A stretch of 64,000 bases of DNA from Allium sativum (GCA_030737875.1 CM060922.1:320083456-320147455), one strand, 5' to 3'; shown: positions 48,439-60,293, counted from the first letter of the stretch. A program made the numbers and translations. The notes: generated by a model not told the origin, from the sequence alone.

Positions 48439-49513
48439 CTTTCTAGCTAGATGTGGTATTAGGGTTTTGCAAGCCCTGACATTTTACTTATGTGGATAAT
48501 GGATTACGAGGCCTCGGTTATATTGGTCGATAGTGACCAATTTATAGGTTCAATTGGACCGGGAAGCGTGTATTCAGGCATAACTAATCCACTAAAGTAT
48601 TTGTGTATCGGCCCTACAGGATTCAAGGATTCACTGCGGGGGATCCTGAGACATTTGCTAGAGTGTCTCGAATCGGTAAGGAGATCGTCCCTAGCTTTGG
48701 CTCATGACGGAAACCCAATTTCCAATACGACATTACAGTTTTGATTGTAAACCTATATATAGCGACATAGTATATGGTAGCTATGCCGTCTAGGATTGAT
48801 ACATTTACTTTGAAGTATTATAAAACTGATTAGGCACTAATAATAATATTAAAATATTATTTTCTACGTATCAAGCATGTTTGATCATTATATGGTAAAA
48901 CTCTATCTTCCAGTTTGCGTTGCATTGTGTGATGGAACTTGAGTCTTATAATGATATCATTTTTCTAAAAAGCATTGCGTTGTTTTGAATAAAAAAATTT
49001 ATTTAATTTATGCACTGGCAATCCAATGGAGTAAACCCATTCCGCGTTAGCGGCGTGGTCCTGTGATTAGCCATATTGTTAGATAAGTTAGGAAAGATTT
49101 CTCATACCAGTCCTATGACTGACTCGTAGTTTGTTTCACTTTGCAAACTCAGGTGCCCTCTTTTCCACACGGGCAATCGAGTAGTTATTTTGTAGATATA
49201 TTGAGCAGGATTCTGGATCAAAGCTTAAAGTTGTGTCCAGAGTATTGATAGTCTTCCCCTATGCTAGTTTATTCATTTCCGCTGCATCGTATTAAATCTA
49301 TTATAAATTAATCTTCCGCTGTATTATTAATTCGATGTACTCTGATATTTTGTACTCTAATATTAAATTATTATGATGTTTATAAAAGTCTTATGTTGTT
49401 TTTTCTGATGTGTTGTATGCACAGAGTTAGAGCATTCGAGGATTTCCAACTTTTGGATCAGACCTGTGTGGTTTATGGTGGATTCAAAGGGCGGGGATTT
49501 TCGGGTCATTACA
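48439..49513 (+). repeat. LARD-3 5' LTR, last segment
   Basis: Resumes the LARD-3 LTR after the array. It includes the CCGC-GTTA-GCGG hairpin (49042-49053) in the conserved ACCCATT...CGGCGTGGTC context and ends GATTTTCGGGTCATTACA, the same terminal word as LARD-1. The open frame 48490-48744 is not recognisable. Confidence 0.82.
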
Positions 49514-49515
49514 CG

Positions 49516-49527
49516 TGGTATCATAGC
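49516..49527 (+). promoter_or_regulatory. Primer-binding site of LARD-3, one mismatch
   Basis: TGGTATCATAGC, two bases after the LTR end, differs from the initiator tRNA-Met PBS by G to T at position 9. Confidence 0.8.
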
Positions 49528-49904
49528 TTTGGTTGCTCAAATCTTTGGGGTACAACTCGTTAGAACTGAACAAAAGACTCATCAGAGGTAGGATTAGTAA
49601 TATCCTATAGAAGAATACTCATTAGAGATAGGATCAGTAGTATCCTAGAATGTGAAAACTCGTTAGAGATGGGGTTAGAAATGCCCTAGAATGAGTTGAG
49701 AGTGACGAGTTCATAATTAACGTATTTGTGATTATATATATAATCTGATCTTAGAAAATATGATTTTTGAATATATATAAAAGTTATATATATTTGAAAA
49801 GTTAATCAACTAATAAAATTATTTAAACCAATAAAAGAATGAAAATTGAGTTAGTTAATTACACGACTTTCAGCTCCGTTCCTTTTCGAGGATGAAAAGA
49901 TTTT

Positions 49905-49917
49905 AAGTGGGGGAGAT
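49905..49917 (+). promoter_or_regulatory. Polypurine tract of LARD-3
   Basis: AAGTGGGGGAGAT directly before the 3' LTR. Confidence 0.85.
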
Positions 49918-50787
49918 TGTAACAACCCGGAATTTTGGAACCAATTTAAAATTTTTATTTTAGAAATTTTAATGGATTTTGGATATTTAAAATAATTTAT
50001 TTGAAATAATAACGATTAAAAATCTATTTAAATTGAATTTAGAACAAATATATTTATTCGGAGTTAGAAATAGCATGGTAGTTTGAAAGTTTGAATTTGA
50101 ACTTTGACTGAATGTACATAATTCAAAATAAATCGGATTTTAGTGAAACAAAAAATATTAGAATCTATTTAAAAATATCTTTCCAACGAATCTGAAAAAT
50201 TGAAATTTCATAACGGGAATAAAAAGTTATGTCCAGTTTAATATTCAGAATAGTCGCTATGGAATTTATTTATTTTTTTAATATAATAAATAGTTGTTTT
50301 TCAAACGACCTCCGTTTTCGACGAAACCACTTTGGTTGAATCCAGAATGTCAAATTATTGCAAGATTCTAATTTTCATAATTTTTCGAATCAATATGTGA
50401 GTGTGGCAAATTAAAACGTGTTTTGTCAATTTCAGTCAAATTGGATCGACCAGAAAATGACCATTTTTCAAAAGGTCTCCAAATTCGACGAAATTAATTT
50501 TTTAGGACCGTATCGTCAAAACATAGCTAGATTAATTTTTCGGGAATTTTTGGAGTTAGTCTACGGCCCCGGTAAATTAAAATGTACGATCAAATTAAAT
50601 AATTAAATGTTTTATATTTTAAATTAAAGAAAAGTGGGCTGAGACGATCAAACGGGATGACGGGACCTAGTCCATTGTGTCCGTAACGGGGGCATTTGGG
50701 TAGGAACAACTTTTTTTGGGCCAAAATTGGAGCTGGTAGGAATTAACGGGCCTATCTGAAAAACTAGACAATTAAATATTAAAATAT

Positions 50788-50795
50788 TATAAATA
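50788..50795 (+). promoter_or_regulatory. TATA-like box in the LARD-3 3' LTR
   Basis: TATAAATA followed by CTAAAACCCTAGAAG, identical to the 5' LTR box. Confidence 0.4.
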
Positions 50796-51399
50796 TGAAT
50801 AACTAAAACCCTAGAAGCAAACACAATAGGCACCACCTATCTATTTCAATGGCCTGAACGATCCCGATTTCCTCCCCTAATCATTTCCAATTTACTAACT
50901 AATTCGTGGAATTCCTAAAGCAAAATCTGGAGAGCGCCTCATGATCTTTCTAAGGGTACGGCTAAGATCGGATTTAAAGTGTTGTACTACGTGAATTTGT
51001 GGCTCAAAGGCCAGGCGTTTGGAGGCCGTTTCCAACCAAATGGGGCCCGCGAGATGGCGAGCGTGGCCAGCGCAAGGAGGCACCAACATGGCAGTGGTTG
51101 TGGCGAAGTCTGATCGAACCCCGGGGTCCTCGATTCTCGTGCGTAGGTGAATGTTCGACGGTGAAGAATGGGTTCGGGTTCGTGAATTCCTGAACGTAAA
51201 GGAACATAACGATGGATTATGGTAATGAAGGATTAATGGATAATCAATTAAAAATTAATTATATTTTATTGGTTAAGAATGTAATTAAATGTTTATTTGA
51301 ATGTATCTTGCTCAAATAAAAACAGAATTTGACGAGGTTAGATCCGTTGGAACCGAAAAATGGAGATCTACAACATGGAACTGACTGGAACCAAAACAT

Positions 51400-53770
51400 T
51401 GTTGAATGAAATATAATTGTTGAATTGTAATCGTTGAATTGAAATTGTCATTGTTGAAAAAAAAATATAATCGTTGAATTGAAATTGTCATTGTTGACAA
51501 AATATAGTCGTTGAATTGAAATTGTCATTGTTGACAAAATATAATCGTTGAATTGAAATTGTCATTGTTGACAAAATATAATCGTTGGATTAAAATTGTC
51601 ATCTTTGACAAATTAGAATAGTTAAACAAAAATTATCATTTTTGTTTATTAGATTAGTTGAATCAAAATTTAACATTTTTGTTAATTAGAATCGAGTTAA
51701 ACAAAAATTATCATTTTTGTCAAATTAGATTAATTGGTTTAAAATTGTCATTTTTGACAAATTAGAATAGTTGAATTAGAATTATCATTTTTGTCAAATT
51801 TAAATATTGGATTAAAATTTTCATTCTTGTCAAAATATAAATGTTGAATCAAATTTGTCATTTTTGTCAAATCATAATAGTTGAAATAAAAAGGACATTT
51901 TGTTGTGATAAAATAGTGAAAACCAAAATAGATCAATCGAGCCAAAATATACATTTTTGTCAAATTAGATTAATCGAACCAAAATATACATTTTTGTCAA
52001 ATTAGATTAATTGAATCAAAATATACATTTTTGTCAAATTAGATTAATTGAATCAAAATATACATTTTTGTCAATTTAGATTAATTGAATCAAAATATAC
52101 ATTTTTGTCAAATTAGATTAATTGGATCAAAATATACATTTTTGTCAAAATATACATTTTTGTCAAATTAAATTAGTTGAAATAAAAATATACATTTTTG
52201 TCAAAATGAATTAGTTAAATCAAAATATACATTTTTGTCAAATTAGATTAGTTGAAACGAAAGTATTCATTTTTGTCAAAATAGATTAGTTGAAACAAAA
52301 GATACATTTTTATCAAAATAGATTAGTTGAAACAAAAGATACATTTTTGTCAAAATATAATAGTTGAGACAAAAAGTTACATTTTGTCAAATGTGATGGT
52401 TGTAAACAAAAATTTCATTTTTGTTAAATAAGATTGGAGTTAAACAAAAATTACATTTTGTTAAATAGATTTGGGGTAAAACAAAAATTGACATTTTAGA
52501 AATAGATTTGTGTTGGAGTAAAATATTAATTTTGTTAAACTAGAATTGTTAACAAAATGGAATTATCACTTTTTATTCATTTTGTTGAACTAGAATTGTC
52601 AACAAAAATGAATAATCACTTTTAAGTCATTTTGTTGAACTAGAATTGTCAACAAAAATGAAATTATCTCTTGTATTCATTTTGTTAAACTAGAACTGTT
52701 AACAAAATGAAATTATCTCTTGTAATCATTTTGTCAAACTAGGATTACCAACATAAATGCCACCATCATATATGCATTTTGTTTAATTAGAATTGTTAAC
52801 AAAATGAAATCATCACTTTTTAATCATTTTGCTAAACTAGAATTGTTAACAAAATGTAATTATCACTTTTATGCATTTTGTTAAAATAGAATTTTAGACA
52901 AAAATGAAATTATCATTTTTGATCATTTTGTTAAACTAGAATTATTAACAAAATGAAATTGTCACTTTTAATCATTTTGTTGGACTGGAATTGTCAACGA
53001 AAATGAAAATATCATTTTAATCATTTGGTTGAAATAGAATTGTCAACAAAATGAATGAATCATTTTTATATCATTTTGTTGAAATAGAATTGTCAACAAA
53101 ATAGAAACTCATCATTTTTGTTTGTTAAGTTGAAATAGAAATTGTAAACAAATAAAATTATCAATTTTATTTGTTATGTTTAATAGAAATTGTGCACAAA
53201 TAAATTATTCTTTAATTTGTCATTAGAATACATAGGGAAATTGTATACAAATAAATTATTCTTTTATTTGTCATTAGAATACATAGAGAAATTGTATACA
53301 AATAAATTATTCTTTTATTTGTCATTAGAATACATAGAAAGATGTATACAAATAAATTATCCTTTTATTTGTCATTAGAATACATAGAATAATGTATGCA
53401 AACAAATTATCCTTTTATTTGTCATTAGAATACATAGAAAAATGTATGTAAATAAATATGTCATTTTTATTAAATTAGAATTGTCAAAATAGAAATTGTC
53501 ATTTTTGTTGAAACTAGGATTGCCAACAAAAATGAATGAATCATTTGTGTTCATTTTGTTAAATTAGAATTGTTAACAATATGAAATTATCATTTGTTAT
53601 TCATTTTGTTAAAATAAGAATTGTTCACAATATGAATTATCACTATTATTCAATTGGTTAAAATTAGAATTGTTAACAATATTGAAATATTATTTTTAAT
53701 CATTTTGTTGAAATAGAATTGTCAACAAAAATGAAAAGATCATTTTAATCATTTTTTTGAAATATAATTG
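51400..53770 (+). repeat. Hairpin minisatellite in the LARD-3 3' LTR
   Basis: Uninterrupted version of the array. Sub-families follow in order: TTGTCATTGTTGACAA units, AAAATATACATTTTTGTC units (about 51945-52260), TTTTGTTGA/TCAACAAAA units (about 52540-53110), TTTATTTGT/ACAAATAAA units (about 53160-53450), then TTTTGTTAA/TTAACAA-type units. Confidence 0.85.
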
Positions 53771-53887
53771 CCAAAAAGAATGAGAGAACCATTTTTAGTT
53801 ATTTGGTTAGAATGAAATTGTCAACAAAATAGAAACATTATCTTTATTTGTGATGTTGAAATAGAATGGTCGACAAAGTGAAAATAT

Positions 53888-53965
53888 ATATTCATATTAT
53901 AATTCCCACTAATCTTTAATGATTACTAATTGGTCCGACTGTAAAATACCCAAATTGCCCATATT
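53888..53965. other. 78-bp junction of unknown origin
   Basis: Between the truncated LARD-3 LTR and the LARD-4 LTR start. It matches neither by eye and includes TACCCAAATTGCCCATA. Possibly the only non-element DNA in the window, or a deletion remnant. Confidence 0.5.
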
Positions 53966-54684
53966 TGTAACGACCCGGATTTTTAGCTGTTAATTTTAAA
54001 TTATTTAAATTGGTTTTAGAGATTGTATTGGTAATATAAAAGATATTCATAAGGAAATTATTAATTTAAAATGGAGGTGAACATATTAAATTTTTATTTA
54101 AATTTAAAACGAGCTCGAAATAGTCGCGGTAGTTCGTAATTTACGATTTAAACTTCAACTGAATATACAGGGTTTGATATAAGTCAAATTTCCTTGAAAC
54201 AAGAAATGTTCGGATCTATTTGATCATACTTTTCTAATGGAAGTGAAAATTTGAGATTTCGTCTTATATATTGTGAATTTCGTCCAAATCAAATTTTTAG
54301 AAAGTCGATGTGGAATCATCTATAGGCCATAACGGTTATTTAAATATCGGTCTTGAATTTGGACAAGATTCTTTCGAAGCGTAGTTATAATTTAATTTTT
54401 AGAATTTTATTGTAGTTTTTAATTAATTAAATACGCAACTTTTTATTTGGAGTATTTTGCACCCTATATCAATATTTCGGGGTTTCATAATATAAGTTAA
54501 ACTACCGATATTATCATATTTTTGGGATCGTGGTACCTCGCTGGACACGATCGCATTCGTACTTATGTCCATAACGACTCAGACATGAACGTAATTTTAG
54601 ACAACGAAGTTCAAAAATTCATTTTATAAGCTACTTGGCCAATTCATTGTGTTCCTTCCGACTGAAGCAAGCTAAGTCCACAGC

Positions 54685-54691
54685 TATAAAA
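54685..54691 (+). promoter_or_regulatory. TATA box candidate of the LARD-4 LTR
   Basis: TATAAAA in a CAGCTATAAAACAAAAC context, about 720 bp into the LTR, comparable to the TATA position in LARD-1. Confidence 0.4.
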
Positions 54692-56498
54692 CAAAACATA
54701 TACATATATTAACATACATTAGCAATTAAGCAATTCCTACGTTGAGTGTATAACATGAACATATGTATAACATGAACATGATACCCCATTTGTTTAATCC
54801 AACAGATAACACAATAATTAAATAAAATAAAATAAACCGTGCAGGCCAAGCAATTTGATTCTGTGCGATTCAAGCTTCATACCCGTGGCTATCAAGCAAA
54901 CCTCAATTCTGTGAGTATCAAGCTACTTCATTTCCGTGCAAGCCAAGTTATTCTCCCCTATGTATATTGTACATTCTTGCTCTTTCCTGAAAACGAAAAC
55001 AAACAAAACCGTGAGCAACCGAAATTCGTAAAACAATTAAAAGTAAAATTCTAAATGAAAAAGAACACGCTTTTCGATTAGTTTAGGTGCTTGAATCGAA
55101 AGCTTCTCTCCCATATAGATTTTATAACACTCGACACCATTTCCGGTGTTCAAAGTCTTCACGGTAGAAACAAAAGGATTCATTGTTTATTCTATGAAGA
55201 CCATAAGCTGCTGGTTGTGAACACCACGATGGTGTATGGAGTTTCAACCCATTAGAGTGTTGCTGTTTTCGATCAGTGTTGAGGGATGAACAATGTGGAT
55301 TTGGAGTGGTATTGACGGAAGGTAGTATAGGGGACGGGATTCCTATGCAGGTTTGAAATGCAGATAGTGGGGAAGTAGAGGAAGAGTTTGTGAAGGGGAA
55401 AGGATGGAGCTGTTTGTGAGGAAATTTGGTAGTTGGGGGTGGTATTTTGGTGTGAACTGAAGGAAGCAGTGGGTAGCTTGCTCTGTCATTATGGGTTTGA
55501 GAGGAGCACGTTGATTGGAGTTCTTACTGGTAGTTATATTTTCGATGAAGAAGAACTTCAGGAGGACGAGTTGCGTGTGGAGCTCTGTGCTTGTGACTAA
55601 TGAAGTGGTTGATGGAGATTAGGCCGGTGAGAAGTTTGGCAGTTTCAAATGTGGATTCGGTTCTGGAGTTCATTGAGGAAAGAGGGAGTTAGAGGAGATG
55701 GAAAGCACGAGAATAAGGAAGGAAGCTACAGGCTTCGATATTATCTAACGTGGAGGAGAAAGTTTAAAAAAGGTGGATTAAGGATTAGTAATGATAGTTT
55801 ACATTTTTTAATTATACAATTAGTCAATACATATATTTTGAATCAAAACAGGGAAAAAATGATGATGAGTTGACCATGGTACAGTGACCTCCAGCGTGAA
55901 TATATGGGGAAGAAAGGAGGAACGAATTATCTAAAAGACCAGGCACGGCTAATCCTTTTAATTAAGGGTAATGGTATATTAGTGATTATTTTAACGATCT
56001 TAATTTAATTTAGAAACTTATATAAATCGTATTTAATTCATCCGTGAACATAATCGAACACCGTTGGATCCATTGGAATTGTAACAACACCGTCCACGTT
56101 ATGGAACTGGCATGGTTGAGAACGAAGCAACTAGAATTTCGTGATAAAATCAAACGCTCGTTTGATTTTAAAATGAACCAAAAAGCAGTATCGTCAACTG
56201 TAGAACAATGTGAGTAAACTCACTAACTCTATCTCGTTTATATTTTTTTATGTAAACGAGTTTTAAATTTATTTATAGTAATTTTATACTGTGTAATGGT
56301 TGCTTGGTTGATTAGTTGATAAAATTGGTTGATATGATTACATCGTTGATCGATTATTAGTTCTGATATTTCATATTGATGTGAAATAATATTATTGATG
56401 TTGATTAACATCTGTGGATGCAGGGAAACAGGTTGGAGGAATCCAACCGGATTCCTCAACAGTTATATTATTGTCTGTTATTTACTGTGATATATGTT

Positions 56499-56501
<3 letters not shown>

Positions 56502-56553
<52 letters not shown>
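56502..56553. repeat. (TA)n microsatellite at the chromovirus insertion site
   Basis: About 26 TA units. LARD-1 has only TATATTGTGATATATGTG at the matching place. The last five bases TATAT are the likely TSD of the chromovirus, whose partner lies outside the window. Confidence 0.8.
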
Positions 56554-56556
<3 letters not shown>

Positions 56557-57860
56557 AACACCCCACCTCCATCAATGTCACTCACAAAGGGAATGCATTA
56601 ACTTCAATGGAGCGTTTTGAGTAAGTATAGAACAGAAAATCACAGCAAGACAGATATAAAACAGTACTTGAAAATTCAAAACTTTATTTATTGCAGTAGA
56701 AGGTAAATATGTTTGGTTACATCATCAAAACCATAAACTCAAGTCAAGTACATCATATCCATCTTGATAAAACAAAGTACATAATAAAGACATAATCCCC
56801 AACATTAAAATAGCCATAATTAAAGAGAAGTTGAATTTTACTTCAGCGGTCCAAGAAATCTTCTAAAAGCAGTCCAAAATCAAGCTCCACTGGTGCTAGT
56901 TCCAACCTGAGCACCTTGGGGGGGGGGGGAGGAAAGAGATGGAAAAAGGGGGGTCAGACATAAAGTCTAGCGAGTGCGATAATTCTAACAATATAATTAA
57001 CAAAGTAACTAGGCTAAGGCATAAGTTGGAAAATAAGGAAATGATCATGAACCATTGAGTATGGCAGAGTGAATAAGGAAACAGGATGATCAACGATATC
57101 GTTAAGCACACCTAAACCACTATAGGATGATTACTAAACTATACCAACACTATGGGATAATTGCTATACTGCACCGCCACTAGTATATTGCACCACCACT
57201 AGTCACCCTAATGTTGATCCTGCCTACAGACTTAATAATGATATTGGTAGTTTCGTGCACCCCTAGCTGCCTTCATAGGTGTCGTCTACCCCTATCTCCA
57301 CTAGGTGTACCCACTACCCCCAAGCGATCGGCTCCCTAACTCGTAGATACCCGTGCTGGCCCCACAGTGGGGTGTATCACTCCCCAAAGTGGCAACCCGA
57401 TACAACAAAGAATGCACGGCTTATACCTACACGATGCAACAACGTCTTACCTACCAGCCCGGGTCCACACACGCATATGAACCCGTTGGACTTGCATTTC
57501 CACCGCTAACCTGGTTTGGCCTCTTACAGTCAAGCCCAGTATGCGTGTCCCGTCCTCGACTTGGGTCGAGCCCATAAAGATACGTATGGGTTACTAGTTG
57601 AAACGGTTCCCCATTACTTGACACAAGATATCCACCTAAGCTTGGTCCCCTCTAGTACATCCCACTTAACCCACTTCTTATTCATGTTTCAATTACATGT
57701 TTCAATTTTGGTTAAGTGTTTCTAATCGTATTTCCAAATGCCACCCAAGGCACCCACTAGATTCCACATGCCACCCAAGGCACCCACTTAACCCCCTCAT
57801 GTCCCACTACATGCTTATCTGGTTAGGTGTTTCTTAATTCATTAAGACCGTAACCTCATA

Positions 57861-58080
57861 AAGACCTCTCACATTAGACTCACATTTGTGGCAGCTGGAT
57901 TTGCCGGGCGGGTCCGGACAGTCTTACACCACAAAAGAGCCTAACCTCGTGTCATTACAAATGTTACGTATTTAGTTTGTGCCTAAGACCTCTCACATTA
58001 GACTGGCATTTGCGGCAGCTGGATTTGCCGGGCGGGTCCGGGCAGTCTTACACCACAAAAGAGTCTAATCTCGTGTCTTA
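57861..58080. repeat. 124-bp tandem duplication in the chromovirus LTR
   Basis: Two copies starting AAGACCTCTCACATTAGACT at 57861 and 57985, each with GCAGCTGGATTTGCCGGGCG. They differ at a few bases. Confidence 0.9.
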
Positions 58081-59320
58081 GACGATTAATTACTCCTAAT
58101 TAATTGTTCCCCAATTTGAATTACTTTCCCTATTCAAATTATCAATCAATTCCAAATTTAACGATGTCCATAATTGACTCAATTATGTCCATCTATTTAT
58201 GGTATGTAAAATCATACCAATTTTCACCACAATTATATTTTATGCCTTTTAAGGCATTTATGCCAATTAAATATTTTTAATAATATCCCCTTTTACCCCG
58301 CGTTGTACGTTTATTCGTTTAACGTAAAATATACATTAGACTCAAATAGTCTAACTCATGAAATAAAAGAAAACATCACAATATATACACATAATTAAAA
58401 CATAGATCTAACATAGGGGTGAACTTGCATATGTGAATGATGTTCTACATCTAAAACTTGCATAGGCCAAGATTACAACTTGCATAAACAACATATGTCA
58501 TGGATCCAAATCTAAAGGCGTGAACTTGATGAAATAATGGCCACAAACTTGCATAAACAACATATGTCATAGACCTATATCTAAAGGGGTTAAACTCACA
58601 TAGGTAATAACATAACATGATTCATATCCAACCCATAAACTCACATATGTGATTTATACATCGCAACAATGGTGTAGACTAGTATCTAAAATGTAAAGTA
58701 TCATGTAGAATTTAGCATATGTCATAGCCTAACTTTCAATTAAATTTCACATAAACTAGGTGCCATATCCATGTAAGGTCACATATAATTCTACCCAAAC
58801 TTATATATGGTTCATGTTTGAATCAACATCTAAACTTTCCTACATATGATTTACCATATGAATCAATATCACAAACTAGCATAAGAAACATGACGATTTG
58901 ATTGTATATAAAATTACAACATGGATGATAGCAACATAACTTTACATCGTAAATGATAGCATCATAACATAACATCATAGATATATCAATCATAATCCTA
59001 CAACATAATTACAACATGCAATCAATACTTCATATCACATCCATACAATCCGTGTTATAACTTAATCTAATTAAATTACTAATTATTTTGCTAAAACTAT
59101 CGAACTCACAACTCAAAAGCAGTCTTGAGTTCTGAATTCTGATTTCTGGAGTTGAATTAGCGCTCCTTTGATGAAGATTCGCTGTTAGGGTTGAGTAGTT
59201 CTGATTTGGTTGCTGTTCTTCCCCTTAATTTTGGTGGCGGCTGCTCTAGGGTTCAAGACAACAGCATGACGACCATAGTTTTAGTTTTAATTCTGATTTA
59301 GGGTTTGAGTCTATGGGTCT

Positions 59321-59328
59321 TTTTATAG
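59321..59328 (-). promoter_or_regulatory. TATA box of the chromovirus LTR
   Basis: Minus strand CTATAAAA followed by AGACCCATAGACTCAAACCC. Transcription would begin near 59295, giving U3 of about 0.47 kb and R plus U5 of about 2.7 kb. Confidence 0.6.
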
Positions 59329-59764
59329 AGTTATGAATTAATTTAAGCCGTTGGATGTTATTAGGGTTAATCAAAACCATTCAATCATGATAGGGTGATG
59401 AGTCAGCCCTAATGACTCAGCAAGGAGTCAGAAAGGACTCAACAACACGGGTCAACCTGAACCAGAAAGCTGTGCAGGCTCTTGCCTCGGCCTGGGCGCA
59501 CTTGGCAGGTGTGCCAGTGTTAATTTGTACTGGCGTACTTCCCAAGTGTGCCAGTGCAATCTTTTTTTTTTCTACTTTGCCACCAAACTTCGTTCGTCCA
59601 TAACTCCTTCATCCGGTACTCGTTTCCCGCAAACTCGGACTCTATTTCAACCAGAATTCCGAGACGAACACAATGGCACAACCCAATCCCCATAATTCTC
59701 ACGTCTGAGATTAATTATTCTTTAATTTAGTTAATTCGATTATTCAAAAATCCGGGGTGTTACA

Positions 59765-59777
59765 TTCTCCCCTCCTT
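59765..59777 (-). promoter_or_regulatory. Polypurine tract of the chromovirus
   Basis: Minus strand AAGGAGGGGAGAA directly before the LTR, preceded by ATTTCGGGGGTGAAATCC, a block shared in form with the LARDs. Confidence 0.88.
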
Positions 59778-60293
59778 AAAGGATTTCACCCCCGAAATCT
59801 CCAAGTTAAGGAGAATGCATATCCTACCATCCAAACAACCATCTACTCAACCATCAAACACGGGCATCCATTGTCCTTATAAAATTTCTAATGCTGTATG
59901 AACATATGCAAGAAGTGTGTGTATATGTTCCTTATCTAATGCAAAATCAGGCGGTCTACTGATTCAGTTGACCTCCTTAATGCAAACCATGATAGTGTCA
60001 TGCATCCATTATGTATGCGAAAGAACCTTATTGATACATATTATTTCTATATGTGTGCACAACCATTCACCAAAATGCAACGTCCATATGATGGTACAAC
60101 CATTATACATCCATTACTTAAATATGTACACACATTTATATGCAATATGCAATATGAAGTGACTGAGCCGATCTAGTGCCTAAAGTGTGTGTATATGCAT
60201 CCACGAGCAACCACTAGCAAACACTTGCATCCACATGCATCCATCATACATAACATGTCTCAAACACATGTTTCAACCATAGGACTATCCTAT
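59778..60293 (-). other. 3' untranslated internal region of the chromovirus
   Basis: About 515 bp between the end of the chromodomain frame and the PPT. Rich in CATCCA/ATGCATC words. No gene seen. Confidence 0.6.

Larger units (their letters stand above)
49514..49917 (+). other. LARD-3 internal region, only 404 bp, non-coding
   Basis: Between PBS and PPT there is room for no retrotransposon protein. It holds three copies of an AGTA-loop hairpin (49589-49607, 49629-49647, 49671-49687), each after ACTC(A/G)TTAGAGAT-like words, an AT-rich middle and the TTTTCGAGGATGAAAAGA block before the PPT. It may be an internal deletion or the natural size. Confidence 0.8.
6522..53887 (+). mobile_element. 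LARD-3: non-coding giant-LTR retrotransposon, host of the nested insertions
   Basis: The 5' LTR starts TGTAACAATCC at 6522 and ends GGGTCATTACA at 49513 once insertions are removed. A 404-bp internal region (49514-49917) and a 3' LTR starting TGTAACAACCCGG at 49918 follow. The 5' LTR is split by a foldback element (8597-10745), LARD-1 (12519-24056) and the LARD-2 array (25766-48433). PBS and PPT are present, but no gag or pol is recognisable. The two LTR copies differ at many positions by eye, so LARD-3 is older than LARD-1. The 3' LTR is cut at about 53887. Confidence 0.85.
49918..53887 (+). repeat. LARD-3 3' LTR, truncated (about 3.97 kb)
   Basis: Colinear with 6522-8596, 10746-12518 and 24062 to about 24155 of the 5' LTR, but lacks the foldback and LARD-1 insertions. 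It therefore supplies the empty sites. It stops matching at about 53887, after GTCGACAAAGTGAAAATAT, so roughly 2.6 kb of the LTR and the right TSD are missing. A TATA-like box is at 50788-50795. The hairpin minisatellite occupies about 51400-53770. Confidence 0.85.
53966..56553 (+). repeat. LARD-4: 5' part of a giant LTR, interrupted by the chromovirus
   Basis: Begins TGTAACGACCCGGATTTT. Clearly homologous to the LARD-1 LTR but diverged: CGCGGTAGTTCG box at 54125, AACTTCAACTGAATATACAGG, ACAAGATTCTTTCGA, the GTGAGT/ACTCAC hairpin at 56210 and the GAGGAATCC/GGATTCCTC hairpin at 56436. It breaks off in a (TA)n run at the point where the chromovirus LTR begins. No recognisable coding sequence. 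The open frames at 54839-55054 and 55649-55873 look like chance. Confidence 0.85.
56554..59764 (-). repeat. 3' LTR of the chromovirus, 3211 bp
   Basis: On the minus strand it begins TGTAACACCCCGGATTTTTG and ends GGTGGGGTGTTACA. It contains a 124-bp direct duplication (57861-58080), a 30-bp duplication with GCCACCCAAGGCACCCACT (57738-57790) and a TATA box at 59321-59328. Open frames on the plus strand (57279-57725) have no recognisable product. Confidence 0.9.

Noticed and set aside
48490..48744. 84-codon open frame after the LARD-2 array as a possible host gene
   Set aside because: It lies within the resumed LARD-3 LTR and shares words with the LTRs of LARD-2 and LARD-1; no domain is recognised.
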